From Plantago major (lineage: Eukaryota; Streptophyta; Magnoliopsida; Lamiales; Plantaginaceae): 64,000 bases of DNA. The position numbers and the translations under genes are program-made. The notes under the pieces were generated by a model. That model worked only from the letters and a program-made list of their open reading frames with translations. It searched no databases and was not told the origin of the DNA. How positions within the stretch are numbered: the stretch's first letter is position 1; the number at the start of each line of letters is the position of its first letter. The stretch covers positions 21,832,237 through 21,896,236 of the forward strand of contig CM048844.1 in NCBI GenBank assembly GCA_026545765.1, in the 5' to 3' direction. This document shows positions 35,741-46,370 of the stretch, piece by piece.

Positions 35741-36572
35741 TTGATTGAGTCTTCTAATTTATGGCACCATAGATTAGGACATACAAACTACAATGCGATT
35801 CGAAAGTTAATTAAAACGAATCATTTGCCGTCCTTTGAAATCAACCCTCAAAGTAAATGCGAGGTTTGTGTGGAAGCAAAACTAACAAGGGCACCATTTC
35901 ATTCAGTGAACAGAACCACGTCTCCTCTAGAATTAATTCACAGTGATTTGTGTGACTTAAAATTTGTGCAGACTAGAGGAGGAAAAAGTACTTTGTTACT
36001 TTTATCGATGATCGCACTAGGTCGTTATGTTTATTTGCTAAGGAGTAAGGACGAAACCTTAGAAGCATTTAAACATTACAAAACTGAAGTTGAGAATCAA
36101 CTTAGTACTCGAATTAAAGTAATTCGAAGTGATAGAGGTGGAGAATATGCAGGACCACTTGAAGAATATTGCTCACAGTTTGGCATTATTCATCAAACCA
36201 CTGCTCCATATTCTCCTCAATCTAATGGTGTTCTTGAGCAAAAATCGTACTCTAAAGGAGATGATGAGTGCACTATTACTAGATTCTGGATTACCCCAGA
36301 ATTTGTGGGGGGAGGCTATTCTCACGGCCACTACCATTCTTAACAGAATACCCCGGAAAAATAGTGATATTACTCCATATGAACTGTGGAAAGGTAACAA
36401 GCCCTCTTACAAACACTTGAAAGTGTGGGGCTGCTTGGCTAAGGTGGTAATACCCAAACCAAAGCAAGTAAAGATTGGACCAAAGACTGTAGATTGCATA
36501 TTTATAGGATATGCAAACAACAGTAGCGCTTATCACTTCCTAGTGCATAAGTCGATACCGATTTATCCATGA
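35741..36572 (+). pseudogene. copia integrase (frameshifted)
   Basis: The HHCC zinc domain (HRLGHTNYNAIRKL ... CEVC) is followed by catalytic residues in LIHSDLCDL, VIRSDRGGEY and NGVLEQ. The frame then shifts near 36245: the continuation (TLKEMMSALLLDSGLPQNLW, TPYELWKGNKPSYKHLKVWG) lies in another frame up to 36572, where a stop occurs. Confidence 0.85.
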
Positions 36573-36684
36573 GGGCACTGTCATTGAATCAAGGAATGCA
36601 GAATTCTTTGAAGAAGTTTTTCCTAGAAAGGAAAAGATAGTCTCTCGTAAACGAGACTATGATACGGCAATAGGGTCAAATGCG

Positions 36685-36790
36685 GTGGTCCCTGTGGGGG
36701 ACCCTGTGGTGGTCCCTATGGGGGGCCCTGTGGTGGTCCCTGTGGGGGGCCCTGTGGGGGACCCTGTGCGGGTCCCTGACCCAAGAGGCC
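36685..36790 (+). repeat. Short coding minisatellite in copia pol
   Basis: GGTCCCTGTGGGGG(A/G)CCCTG-type units repeat about six times and encode alternating VPVGDPV / VPMGGPV. It lies in the linker between integrase and reverse transcriptase, where copia elements vary in length. Confidence 0.75.
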
Positions 36791-38007
36791 CTAATGCAGA
36801 ATTCGAAGGTGTACCTTCAGAAAATGTTGCAGAACCTATAGGATCACCTCCTCTAGAGAATGCTACAGAGACAGAAGATTTACCACCAGAGAATTCCGCA
36901 GAAGCCGAAGTCGCACATCAAGAGAACGTGGAGGTTCCTGATGTCGAACCAAGGAGGAGTAAGCGGGCTAGGCCTCAGAAAGACTTTGGTCCTGAATTTC
37001 TCACATATCTTGTGGAAAATGAGCCTAGGACTATCCAAGAGGCGATGTCTACTCCTGAAGCCCCCTTTTGGAAAGAGGCCATTGAAAGTGAAATGGACTC
37101 CATCCTGCAAAATCATACTTGGGAAGTGGTTGACCTTCCTCCGGGAAATAAGCCATTGGGTTGCAAGTGGATACTCAAACGCAAGTATAAAGCAGATGGA
37201 ACCATTGATAAATACAAGGCTCGTCTAGTAGTCAAAGGTTATAGACAAAAGGAGGGACTTGACTACTTTGACACATACTCGCCTGTGTCTAGAATAACTT
37301 CCATTAGAGTATTCATAGCCATAGCTGCACTGCGTGGTTTTGAGATACACCAAATGGATGTTAAAACTGCTTTCCTAAATGGAGATTTGGATGAGGAAAT
37401 TTATATGGAACAACCTGAAGGGTATGTGGTTCCAGGGCAAGAGAATAAGGTATGTCGTCTTGTCAAGTCATTGTACGGACTCAAGCAAGCTCCTAAACAA
37501 TGGCACGAAAAGTTTGACAACACACTGCGATCAAAGGGATTTTCTATAAATGAGTGTGATAAGTGTGTCTATGTGAAAGGGAACGCTGAATCTTTTGTTA
37601 TGATATGCTTATATGTAGACGACATGCTCATTACTGGAAGTAGCCTGGATTTGATCCTGAAAACAAAGCAAATGTTGAAACAACTTTTCGATATGAAAGA
37701 CTTGGGTGTAGCAGATTTAATCTTAGGGATAAAAATCTCTAAAACACCCGAGGGTTTGGTGCTTTCACAATCTCATTACATTGAAGAAATGTTAAAGAGA
37801 TATGAGGTCTTTGACCGTCAATGTGCAAGGACACCAATGTACGAATCTTTGTGTTTGGACAAACACTTAGGTGATCCTGTAAACCAAACGCAATATGCTC
37901 AGATAATTGGTAGTTTGATGTACGTGATGAACTGCACTCGTCCTGATATTGCTCATGCAGTCAACAAGTTGGCTAGGTTTACGCGTAATCCGGAAATGCT
38001 CCTTTGA
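36685..38007 (+). pseudogene. copia reverse transcriptase, longest open part of pol
   Basis: A 440-residue open frame covers the reverse transcriptase: WILKRKYKADGTIDKYKARL, MDVKTAFLNGDLDEE, YGLKQAPKQWHEKF and the catalytic YVDDM. It starts in a G/P/V-rich repeat (36685-36790). The stop at 38005-38007 is caused by a frameshift at the RT / RNase H junction. Confidence 0.9.
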
Positions 38008-38530
38008 AAGCTCTACTTCATCTATTGGGATACTTGAAGACCACAATAGATTATGGATTACACTATGGAAGATATCCGCAGTATTAGAAGGATACGGTGA
38101 TGCAACCGGATATCCGATACAAACACCAAGTCCACTAGTGGTTACGTATTTACCATTGGTGGCGGTCTTTTCATGGAAGTCCTCTAAACAAACGTGCATC
38201 GCCCGATCTACAATGGAATCGAATTTATAGCTTTGGACAAAGTCGGAGAAGAAGCGAATGGCTTGAGAATTTTAGAGGATGTCCCTTGTTGGGATAAGCC
38301 CTGCCTTCATGACAATTCAACGTGACGGTATGTCGATTAGGAAGGGAAGCAAACAATATGTATAATGGTAAGTCTGACACATACGTCAAGACATAAAACC
38401 ATTAGCAGTTGATCTCACGGAGTTATCACTATTGATTACGTGAAATCAAAGGATAACATTGCGGATCCGCTAACCAAAGCGCTACCGAGGATCAAGTACC
38501 TTTGCTTGTCTAGGGAATGGGCTTAAGACC
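38008..38530 (+). pseudogene. copia RNase H (broken)
   Basis: Pieces of the RNase H domain lie in different frames: DYGLHYG, then a short section matching the RNase H end, and a non-coding tail. Stops and shifts are frequent. It is the 3' coding end of the same element. Confidence 0.65.
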
Positions 38531-39156
38531 CACAAAATAAGGAAATTCGGTGGCAACCCAATCATCTTGTTGGAGATCCCAAGAATTTGATTCAATGGGA
38601 CAACTAAACTGTAAAGGACCAGTAAGCGCCTCGTGAAGTTTTGTACTTCGAGGTAAGAGCACTTAGGAGTTACTAACTCCACTTGTGCCATTCCCGTGAA
38701 AGACATTTTAAGTGCTCCTGCAGACCGGGCGGAGGATGAGTCACTAAACTCTTAATGATCTCTGAAGAAGATTCTTAATCTCTTTAGCTTCTGAAGCGAG
38801 CATTGGCAAGAATGCTCTTAGAACGAGATCACCTATTTGGGTGTGAAGTATGGGAGGCCGCTTCAAACGAGAACACCTATGAATCCGAGCAGTCCAAGGC
38901 CTTTTTAACGGACTGAGAAAAGGAACGAGGCAATAAGGAAAATTATTGTGTTTATATCATTGTCTTGGTTTACACAAAACGCCGACTGGTTCAAGGCATC
39001 ACGTCCACCGGGTGGCAAGTAAATCCGATGGTATTCTACTAGGGACGAGTCAATGTCACTGACAATCGATCCCGATGTAATATGATTTTCCGCAGGAAAT
39101 TCTAGGCTGGAGCACCACGTTGTGCTGTGAGCATCAATTCTCTTTCATGTGGGGAT

Positions 39157-40199
39157 TGTTAGAATTTTAGCACTAATGAGGCTAGTCCATGACTTTGTAC
39201 CTCAACCAAAGGGGCCCCACACGTTTGAAATGAAGTTTCATTAAACGTGTATAATCTACTATGGTAGTAGATGACACTTGAGAAAGAATTACTAAAATTC
39301 ATTGAAAGGTGAAAGAGTTATTGAAGCTCAAAGTGTGTTGGTTGATGCATTGAATATGGAATGCCAAGAGTTGGAATGGGAGAAGTCCCACATGGCTAAA
39401 ATTGAGGAAGAAGGAACTACTTATTAGTCCAAGACTTGGGTTAAGTGATTGGGCCCTTAGGGCACCCATGCTTTTGGAAGGGGGGAGGAGCTAGATGCTC
39501 CTACACACGCACCCGCCTGGCTCCGCCAGGAGCCGGGCCCGGGTCTCGGGTCGTGGGACGTGGTCCGTGGGCTCGTGGGTTCGAGGTTCGGGGTCCGTGG
39601 GTTCGCGGGTCGCGGTCTAGAGTTGATTATTATCTTTTTGGGCCAGAAACATATTGTGTTTGGTTAAGCCCAATAAGATAATCGGTTAAGTCTGAAACCA
39701 GCCCATCGGTCGAGTCCGATTGGTCTGAGCGAACGGTTGTGTCCGTTCGGTTTGAGCTTAACCGGTGCGACCATTCGCCAAAGGATGTAACTGAAATGAA
39801 AATTCCAACAGATGTGTCTGTTCGAATTTTTTGTTTCTGCAGGGACCTTTCTGCGAAAGGATACATCTATTCAGACTGCAACTCTTCAATATTATAAATA
39901 GCCCCCCCTAGAATCGATTTTAACACACAGAAATCCATTCTTCTTCCTTCTCTTAAACTACTCTCTCTAAAGCCAGATAACCTTTATTGTATTAGTTCGC
40001 AGAGTCAAAGTTCGAGTACTAGAACTCTGATTCACATACTGCTGTTCTATCTTGGGAGACTATTTGTCAAGTAAACCGTTAGCACCAGAGTGGGGCAAAT
40101 ACAGTCTTAAGGAATAAGGCCCAGCCTTTGCTCAGCAGTCTAAACATATTCCTTAACTACTCCGTTTCTGTCCTCATACACTACCGCCACCAAACAACA
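39157..40199 (+). repeat. 3' LTR of the copia element
   Basis: 1043 bases, same ends as the 5' LTR. The extra length is mostly in the GC-rich tract around 39545-39620 (GGGTTCG/CGTGGG units) plus a short insertion near 39670-39700. Confidence 0.9.
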
Positions 40200-41265
40200 A
40201 CAAGCTCATCACAAGTTATCATTCTTGCAGGATCAACATGAAAATGGGCTCTAATGAATCCTCTTCTTTGATGATTTTTGGATTTAATGCAAATGTTGTG
40301 TGCATATAATTTTATGTTTGATCTATATTACCACAAGGTTATCATAATTTTTTTTTTTTTAAATCAGGTCGGGCCGGGTTCGGGTTTGAAACGGGTTTGC
40401 AGGTCGGGTTTAGATCCGGTTTGCCGGTTTCGGGGCGGGTCCGGGTACATACCCGACCCGTACCCGAACAACATTACATACGTATGGGTCTTGTGCGGGT
40501 TCGGGCACCCTACCCATTTAAAAGCTTACCACCGTATAGCAGTTAGCGTACATGTTACTTATTTGTCCGTTTATTCGTACATGTGTTTTGTGTTTAATTT
40601 CAACCCACTTACTAGCTAATTGTTTGCATATATGTTCTCCAGCTCCATGCTGGTGAAGAGAAGACCGCGCTACAGCTCTTTAAAAGAGCTAAGATGAAGG
40701 ACGGCATATGGGTGGACAGGAGGTCCGAGCTTATTGCGGTACGTTTCTTTTGTTAATGTTCATATTTGTATAGTATAAGTGATTTTGAAAACTGTAACTC
40801 ATGGTATGCACTTTACATTTTCAGGCTGAGGTGGAGAGGAGGATCGCCGGTCGGGAGCTACCAGTTGAAGAAGAAAACAACATCTTCTTAGCCGTCAACC
40901 CAAGGGACAACAAGGGCCGAGTATATGGATTGGGGAGTTTCGGCCTGCACTGGCTAGTCCTAGCTCTTCAGCATCTCAACCATCCGGACAACATGTTTTC
41001 ACACAGGAGCAGGTCCAGGAGTTGATCACTCCTTTGCAAGGGGAGTTGGCTAAGAACAAGGAAGATTACTGGCAACTCCAGGAGTCCCAGGCTTTGGTGA
41101 TGCAGTGGATGGAGGATTTCAGCAGACTTTTCACCATGTACCCCCCGATAGTTAGTTTGGACTTGTGTTTTTCTGCTACTTGATACATTATTTAATCTTC
41201 TGTACGGATATTTAATGTTCAATATAAATAATTTGTATCCGTCGAACCCTTTCTGTTAATTAATA

Positions 41266-41411
41266 CTCCCTCAATTCCATTAGAAACTTTCCATTTTCTT
41301 TCTTACTTTTTACCATACACTTATTACTTTATCTATATAAATTATTTTTAATCAAACTTCTTAAAAATTGTACAAAAAGTAAATAGCAAGAGATCTATGG
41401 AACGGAGGGAG
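41266..41411. mobile_element. Stowaway-like MITE inside the CACTA element
   Basis: CTCCCTCAATTCCAT at the left and ATGGAACGGAGGGAG at the right are inverted, flanked by TA on both sides (41264-41265 and 41412-41413). 146 bases, AT-rich, non-coding. Confidence 0.85.
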
Positions 41412-41499
41412 TATAATTTAATTATTTTGGATTCGTAGATTATATTTGTGAAGCAGGTGAAATATGAAAACAGACATCAAAATTAAAACAAAAAAAAAC

Positions 41500-41855
41500 T
41501 GCAAAATTAGAGACAGATATCCGTCTCTAATTCAGGGATTTTATTTATTAAAAAAAAAATGAACCTATCCGTCGCTAATTAGCGACGGATAATTATCCGT
41601 CTCACAATTTACAGATTTATGTATAAAAAAAAGAAAAGAAAAAACCACCTATTCGTCACTAAAAAGGGCAACTTCGGTCAACGAATTTATCCGTCACTAA
41701 CCGTCGCTAAATTAGAGACGGAAAAATTATTCGTCTCTAAAAAGTTTGTGATGCCAAAAATGAAGACGAGTTATTTATTCGTTGCTGGATTCGTCACTAA
41801 CTGTTTAGCGACGGATCGGTCCTAGTTTAGCGACGGATAAATCCGTCGCTAAACT
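41500..41855. repeat. CACTA subterminal repeats, right
   Basis: Dense GACGGATA/TATCCGTC units in both orientations, several reading GAGACGG or CGTCTC variants, next to the right terminus. Confidence 0.8.
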
Positions 41856-41875
41856 GAGTATTTCTTGTAGTGTGA

Positions 41876-42944
41876 ACAGCGCCTGGTAGCCACGCCGGTT
41901 GTGTGGTTTGGCAGCGTCACGGCTGCCAAACCATTTTTCATTGTTTTTTTTTACCTATTTTAAGTTTTTTTAATATTTTTTATGTAATTTTAGCTAATTT
42001 AAGCATACTAATGGAATGAAAAAATTATTAACGACTATGAATATCAAATTAAAAAAATACATAAATCTTTAGAATCATGATCATTGGCATAATCTGGCCA
42101 ATTTTTGTACGACATAGTTTTTTTTTACGGTATCGTGTGTATACGTTTATTTATTTTCGAATATGTAAGAGTTTGAGAGGTTTTACGAAAAAAGAAGAAA
42201 AATGGGACTAGTTATATATTTATATTACTTTAATGGTCTTTTACAATATGTAAATGTATTGTGTTTATCATATCCATCAAAATAAAAATATTTCAAGCTC
42301 TCCTTGCTCCATCTCAATTAAGAACGTATCAAAAATTCTCCACTCTCATTGGCTAATCAAATTTTCAATTCTCCAATTGAACCAACTCCGATTTACAGGT
42401 GGGGTCCAATTCATATTTACAGTATTCGGTATGTACAGTGTTTCTTTCTTCTGAGGTAGCTTCCTCAATATCCAAAGGTGGTGGGTATTATAACCGCCTC
42501 ATGTGCAAAAGGGCTAATGTTTGGGTTTACTTCGGTGTCTTCTTAGCTTGATCGAAAGGATATGACTAGCAATCTTCTTGTTATTTTGTTATTATGTCCG
42601 AATAAATCTGAAAGAAATACAAAACAATATCAATTCAAATGGATATTTCATAAACGGAAGATAGTCAAACACACAACATGACAAGTCAACGGACCAAAAC
42701 CAAACCAAGGAAGCATAGTTGGCTGTTGTTATTGCTCACAAGTCACAATCCGCATAGTGTCTATCGTGAGAAACTCTCCAGTCCCTTCACTGAGATGAAC
42801 TTGAAGATCCCGTTTTCAGTTATCCTGATAACAATAAGTGGAAGGTACTATCGCCCCACATATTTCTACCAAATATTTCTGAGCTACTAAGATTCCACTT
42901 CACAACGAGCGAGCGAATTCTCTACTCGTAGTTCACCGGAGATA
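41876..42944. other. Spacer between CACTA and MULE I
   Basis: No gene is seen. A perfect 12-bp hairpin, TGGTTTGGCAGC / GCTGCCAAACCA, lies at 41904-41933 just outside the CACTA end. The rest is AT-rich with short, unsupported reading frames. Confidence 0.5.
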
Positions 42945-42953
42945 TAAAACTTA
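42945..42953. repeat. 9-bp target duplication, left of MULE I
   Basis: TAAAACTTA here is repeated exactly at 50403-50411. Nine bases is the standard target duplication of Mutator-like elements. Confidence 0.7.
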
Positions 42954-43095
42954 AAGAAAAGTACAAAAACAGTCCATTTTACATGATGTGCTTACAAATA
43001 GGGCATGTTTGCTGAAACTGTTACAAAAAAGGTCCAGTCTATTTTTTGAGCCCTAATTCCGTTCTAGCCTTTCCGAAACTGCCCCTCGCTGCTTA
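42954..43095. repeat. Left terminal inverted repeat of MULE I
   Basis: Matches the reverse complement of 50262-50402 in patches (tip, AAACTGTTACA, the CTCGCT block), with an 8-base spacing shift between patches. Degenerate. Confidence 0.55.
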
Positions 43096-43164
43096 CTTTA
43101 CCTCCAAGCCACATTCCGTACGTACGTACGGAAAAATCACAACAGTGATCGCTTTTTTCCATTT

Positions 43165-45115
43165 GCAGCAAACATGCTTCTGATGGGTGTAACTGGACCG
43201 TGACTGGTCTTCGTTATGATGCAAACAGTTGGTTCTACATCAAAGAGTTGATAAATGAGCATAAATGTGTTGCTTCACCGTTGGTCGAGAAGGGTGATTT
43301 GTTGGCGACAACATTGTTGTGTGATCTGATTTTGGATTCTATGAGCCTTACTGCGTGTACAGGTGGGAGTGAGATAAGGAAGTTTTTCTGGGACTTTTAT
43401 GCAATTGAAGTGTCGTACAACAAGGCTTATATGGCACTTGAGAAGGCTCGTTCGAAGGTGTATGGTGATTATGAGCTTTCTTTTGATGAGCTTAACTGGT
43501 ACTTGGAGGCGTTGAGGCGCACAAATGTTGGTAGTCTTGTTGACTCGAGTGTGAATGAAGATACTAATCAGTTTGAGCGTTTGTTTATTTGTTTTGGGGG
43601 ATGCATGGAAGGCTTTGAGCATTGTCGCCCAATTCTTTTTCTGGATGGGACTCATTTGAAGTCCAGGTTTAAGGGTTGCTTGCTAGTTGTGACGGGGAAA
43701 GATGCAAATGATGGTATACTATGCTTTGCCTTTCTCATTTATTGTTTTATGTTTGAGTTTTATTACATTATGAAACTAACTAGAATAGCCCTGAAACTAA
43801 CTAGAATAGATTTGAAACTAGTGAAATAACTATGCTTGCACTCTGAAACTAGCTTTGAAACTAACTGGACTTGCTTTGAAACTAGTGATTTAACTATGTT
43901 TACTGTCTGAAACTAGCTTTGAAACTAATGAAACCAACATTAAGACTCTTGAAACTAACCTTTTGTGAAACTAATGTTCCTGAAACTAGTACTGACATGT
44001 TTCAAAGTAACTGTTATGTCTGTGAAACTAACTTTTTATATTATTTTTTTGTATTTTATCAGGTATCTTCCTTCTTTGTTTTGCCATTGTTGAGTCTGAA
44101 AACAATGCAAGCTGGTTATGGTTTTTGGAGCATCTTTACGAGGTTGTAAGTCGTGATAGGGTGCTTGCTATAATATCCGACCGTGCACCTGGTCTCATTG
44201 AGGGTATCCCTGTTGTGTTTGGTGACAGAGCCCACCATTTCTACTGCCTTGAGCATCTAAAGCGCAATTTGAGAGATTCGTTTGGCAGTAGGGGCATTGC
44301 TAGGAGTCTGGGAGACGTTTGTTTTCCGACTCAGTGAATGTGCATATGTTGTTAATGTTTTTGTGTTGAATGAGAAGCTTGAACAGTGGCGTGCTGAAGG
44401 CTCTCATGCACTTGTTAATTTCATTGATTCTGTTCCCTTGGATCATTGGACGACTGCTCACTCTCCCACGATACGTTATGGGGAGATGTTCTCAAATGTT
44501 GCTGAGTCGTTCGATGCATGGATAAATGCAGGTCGTGGTCTCCCAATCAAGCCTTTGATTGAATTCATACGTGAAAAGATCATGATGTTGTTTGAGAAGA
44601 GGAGGAATGAGTCCCTTCAATGGAATGGTGATCTGTGTCCCCAAAGGGATAAGATGTGGAGGAAATTGGTTTTGGACTGTGAGCAATGGATAACTATCAC
44701 TTCAGATGTCAATGTCGTTAGTGTCCAATCTGATCCCAGTGTCACAGTTGACTTGGAGGCACGGACTTTCTCTTGCAGGTGGTGGGAGGTTAATGAATTT
44801 TCGTGTGCTCATGCAGTTGCTGCGATGAAGAGGTCTAGGATTGGTCTTGCTAATATTATTGATCCATACATTCACGTTTCGTCGTATAAGGCAGCCTACT
44901 CTTTCTCAATTTATTCCATTCCTTCTATTTTGAAAGATCAGATTATTCTGGAGATCGCACCACAAGGAATCAGCCCTCTGACTACTAGGAGGCCGACTGA
45001 TCGTCCTAAGAAGAAGAGGATCCGTTCAAGGGGTGAACTTGTGCAGGTGAAATATTGTGGTCGTTGTCATCAGAGTGGCCATAACAGGGCTACGTGCACT
45101 GCTCCTATTGATTGA
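43165..45115 (+). pseudogene. MuDR-type MULE transposase (frameshifted)
   Basis: Open sequence before 43200 joins CSKHASDGCNWTV, a C/H DNA-binding motif, to the frame starting GLRYDANSWFYIK. The DDE domain shows the first Asp in ILFLDGTHLK, the second in [12 protein letters not shown] and Glu in NVAESFDAW. A SWIM zinc finger (FSCRWWEVNEFSCAHAVAAM) and a C-terminal zinc knuckle (CGRCHQSGHNRATC) follow. An intron at 43714-44062 is largely minisatellite; splicing restores [17 protein letters not shown]. The frame breaks near 44310-44335: one reading frame ends at 44337 while the continuation ([13 protein letters not shown]) is in another. Otherwise well preserved, so decay is recent or the shift is a sequencing error. 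Confidence 0.85.
43768..44030. repeat. MULE I minisatellite, transposase intron
   Basis: GAAACTAACT/GAAACTAGC units spaced about 15-30 bases, all with the same orientation on the plus strand. Confidence 0.85.
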
Positions 45116-45296
45116 AATATTCCATTACTTGGAGTTCTTTATGCATTTAGAGACATTCGACTTTTATTGTATCTGTAATGACTAATTTTAGATTCTCTTG
45201 CTTCGTAGTTTATTATTTGAAAGAGACATTTTGTTATTCCATTCTTTCCGTGTTTTTGTTTTTTAGAATTTTTCCTTTTGTGTTGTGTGATGGAAC

Positions 45297-45965
45297 CTAA
45301 AACTAACATTTTTAGTTCCTGAAACTAACATTAATGAACATGAAACTAGCTTCTGAGTTCCTGAAACTAGCTTAATGAACCTGAAACTAACATTAATGAA
45401 CATGAAACTAACTTCTGAGTTCCTGAAACTAGCTTAATGAACCGAAACTAAATTTTATTGAACCTGAAACTAACATTAATGAACATGAAACTAACTTCTG
45501 AGTTCCTGAAACTAGCTAGAATAACCCTGAAACTAAGCTTAATGACCCTGAAACTAACTTTAGTGGCCCTGAAACTAACATTTGTTGGGACCGAAACTAA
45601 CTTTAATGAACCTGAAACTAATACTATTTTTGCTGAAACTAACAGACTAGATCTTTTGTGTTGTGTATAGAACCTGAAACTAACATTTTTAGTTCCTGAA
45701 ACTAACATTAATGAACATGAAACTAACTTCTGAGTACCTGAAACTAGCTTAATGAACCCCAAGCTAACTTTTAGTGAACCTGAAACTAACATTAATGAAC
45801 ATGAAACTAACTTCTGAGTTACTGAAACTAGCAAGAATAGCCCTGAAATTAAGCTTAATGACCCTGAAACTAACATTTGTTGGGACCAAAACTAACTTTA
45901 ATGAACCTGAAACTAATACTGTTTTTGCTGAAACTAACAGACTAGATCTTGAAACTAACATTGTA
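45297..45965. repeat. MULE I minisatellite, 3' of transposase
   Basis: CTGAAACTAAC-type units; a block of about 330 bases containing GAACATGAAACTAACTTCTG is itself duplicated (about 45320-45640 and 45670-45960). Long reading frames here on both strands are repeat artefacts. Confidence 0.9.
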
Positions 45966-46107
45966 GGTCCGACAACCGCTTAATTAGGGTTTAGGACGAG
46001 TCCAAGGGCTACCCGTCCTAAACCCTAATTAAGAACGTAGCTCCCGGAGGGTGTATTCAAATTCAGTTGATTTAGGGTTCACCATTTTCCCCTAGGGTTT
46101 TAGAATT

Positions 46108-46370
46108 ATGAGTTCTTCCGAAACCAACTTTAGTGAACCTGAAACCAACTTTAGTGGTTCTAAAACTAACTTTAGTGAACATGAAACTAGATTTTGTGGT
46201 TCTGAAACCAGGTTTTGTGGTTCTGAAACTAACATAAAAGATCTTGAAACTAATATAAAGGCACATGAAACTAACTTCATTGCATCTGAAACTAATATAA
46301 AGGCACCTGAAACTAATATAAACAGAGATCATAGGATATGTTTTACATTCCTGAAACTTAAAATAACATA
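46108..46370. repeat. MULE I minisatellite, between the convergent genes
   Basis: GAAACTAAC / GAAACCAAC units continue in the same orientation across the transcription-termination zone between transposase and Ulp1-like gene. Confidence 0.85.

Larger units (their letters stand above)
33399..40199 (+). mobile_element. Ty1/copia LTR retrotransposon, structurally complete, coding-defective
   Basis: Two LTRs (33399-34364 and 39157-40199) start TGTTAG and end AACAACA, bounded outside by the 5-bp duplication ACAAG (33394-33398 and 40200-40204). The internal region encodes, in copia order, gag, protease, integrase, reverse transcriptase and RNase H, but in several frames with shifts and stops. The polypurine-like stretch GTGGGGAT precedes the 3' LTR. 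The sequence right after the 5' LTR (ATTAAGGCGTATTCGCG) is not the usual initiator-methionine primer-binding site; I do not recognise it. The LTRs are very similar apart from length differences in a GC-rich tract, which suggests a fairly recent insertion. Confidence 0.92.
32604..40527. mobile_element. TIR DNA transposon nested in the CACTA element
   Basis: The left end AAGCTTTTAAATGG and the right end CCATTTAAAAGCTT (the latter read CCCATTTAAAAGCTT) are inverted copies, continuing imperfectly through GGTTAGGG / CCCTACCC. A 10-bp target duplication ACCACCGTAT lies at 32594-32603 and 40528-40537. Without the nested copia element it was about 1.1 kb. Both ends are rich in CGGGT/ACCCG words. No transposase is visible. 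The 9-10 bp duplication suggests a Mutator-like origin, but the ends do not match a family I know. Confidence 0.75.
31949..41060 (+). pseudogene. CACTA TNPA-like (Ptta/En-Spm) gene, interrupted
   Basis: Pieces of a plant En/Spm-type accessory transposase protein lie in order on the plus strand. About 31949-31990 encodes MNP-SWMY, a relic of a TNP2 start; 32000-32119 encodes KREIPGGEKWSKISDRQKAE; 32434-32593 encodes TIFETLGSDLYRKMM then a TAG stop, and VEEWGHCVEYWKNK. The frame is then split by the insertion at 32604-40527 and resumes at 40641-40737 (ALQLFKRAKMKDGIWVDRRS) and 40825-41025 (AEVERRIAGREL, DNKGRVYGLGSFG). The GRVYGLG motif is characteristic of the family, whose products bind subterminal repeats. 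An intron at 32124-32430 contains an imperfect tandem GTGAGTGGTATGTTAGCCAC repeat. The insertion and the stop make it non-functional. Confidence 0.7.
31004..41872 (+). mobile_element. Complete CACTA (En/Spm) transposon, non-autonomous
   Basis: The element starts CACTACAAGAAAACAC at 31004 and ends with TTTCTTGTAGTG at 41872, a 12-bp perfect terminal inverted repeat, and is flanked on both sides by the 3-bp duplication TGA (31001-31003 and 41873-41875). Both ends carry GACGGATA/TATCCGTC subterminal arrays. Inside are exons of a plant Ptta/En-Spm type (TNPA-like) protein and a relic of the TNP2 N-terminus, but no DDE transposase, so it would need help in trans. Its 10.9 kb length is mostly a nested insertion (32604-40527). 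The boundaries are directly visible. Confidence 0.92.

Noticed and set aside
45448-45876. 142-residue minus-strand frame rich in VSFR/LVSGS
   Set aside because: Same minisatellite read on the other strand; not a protein-coding gene.
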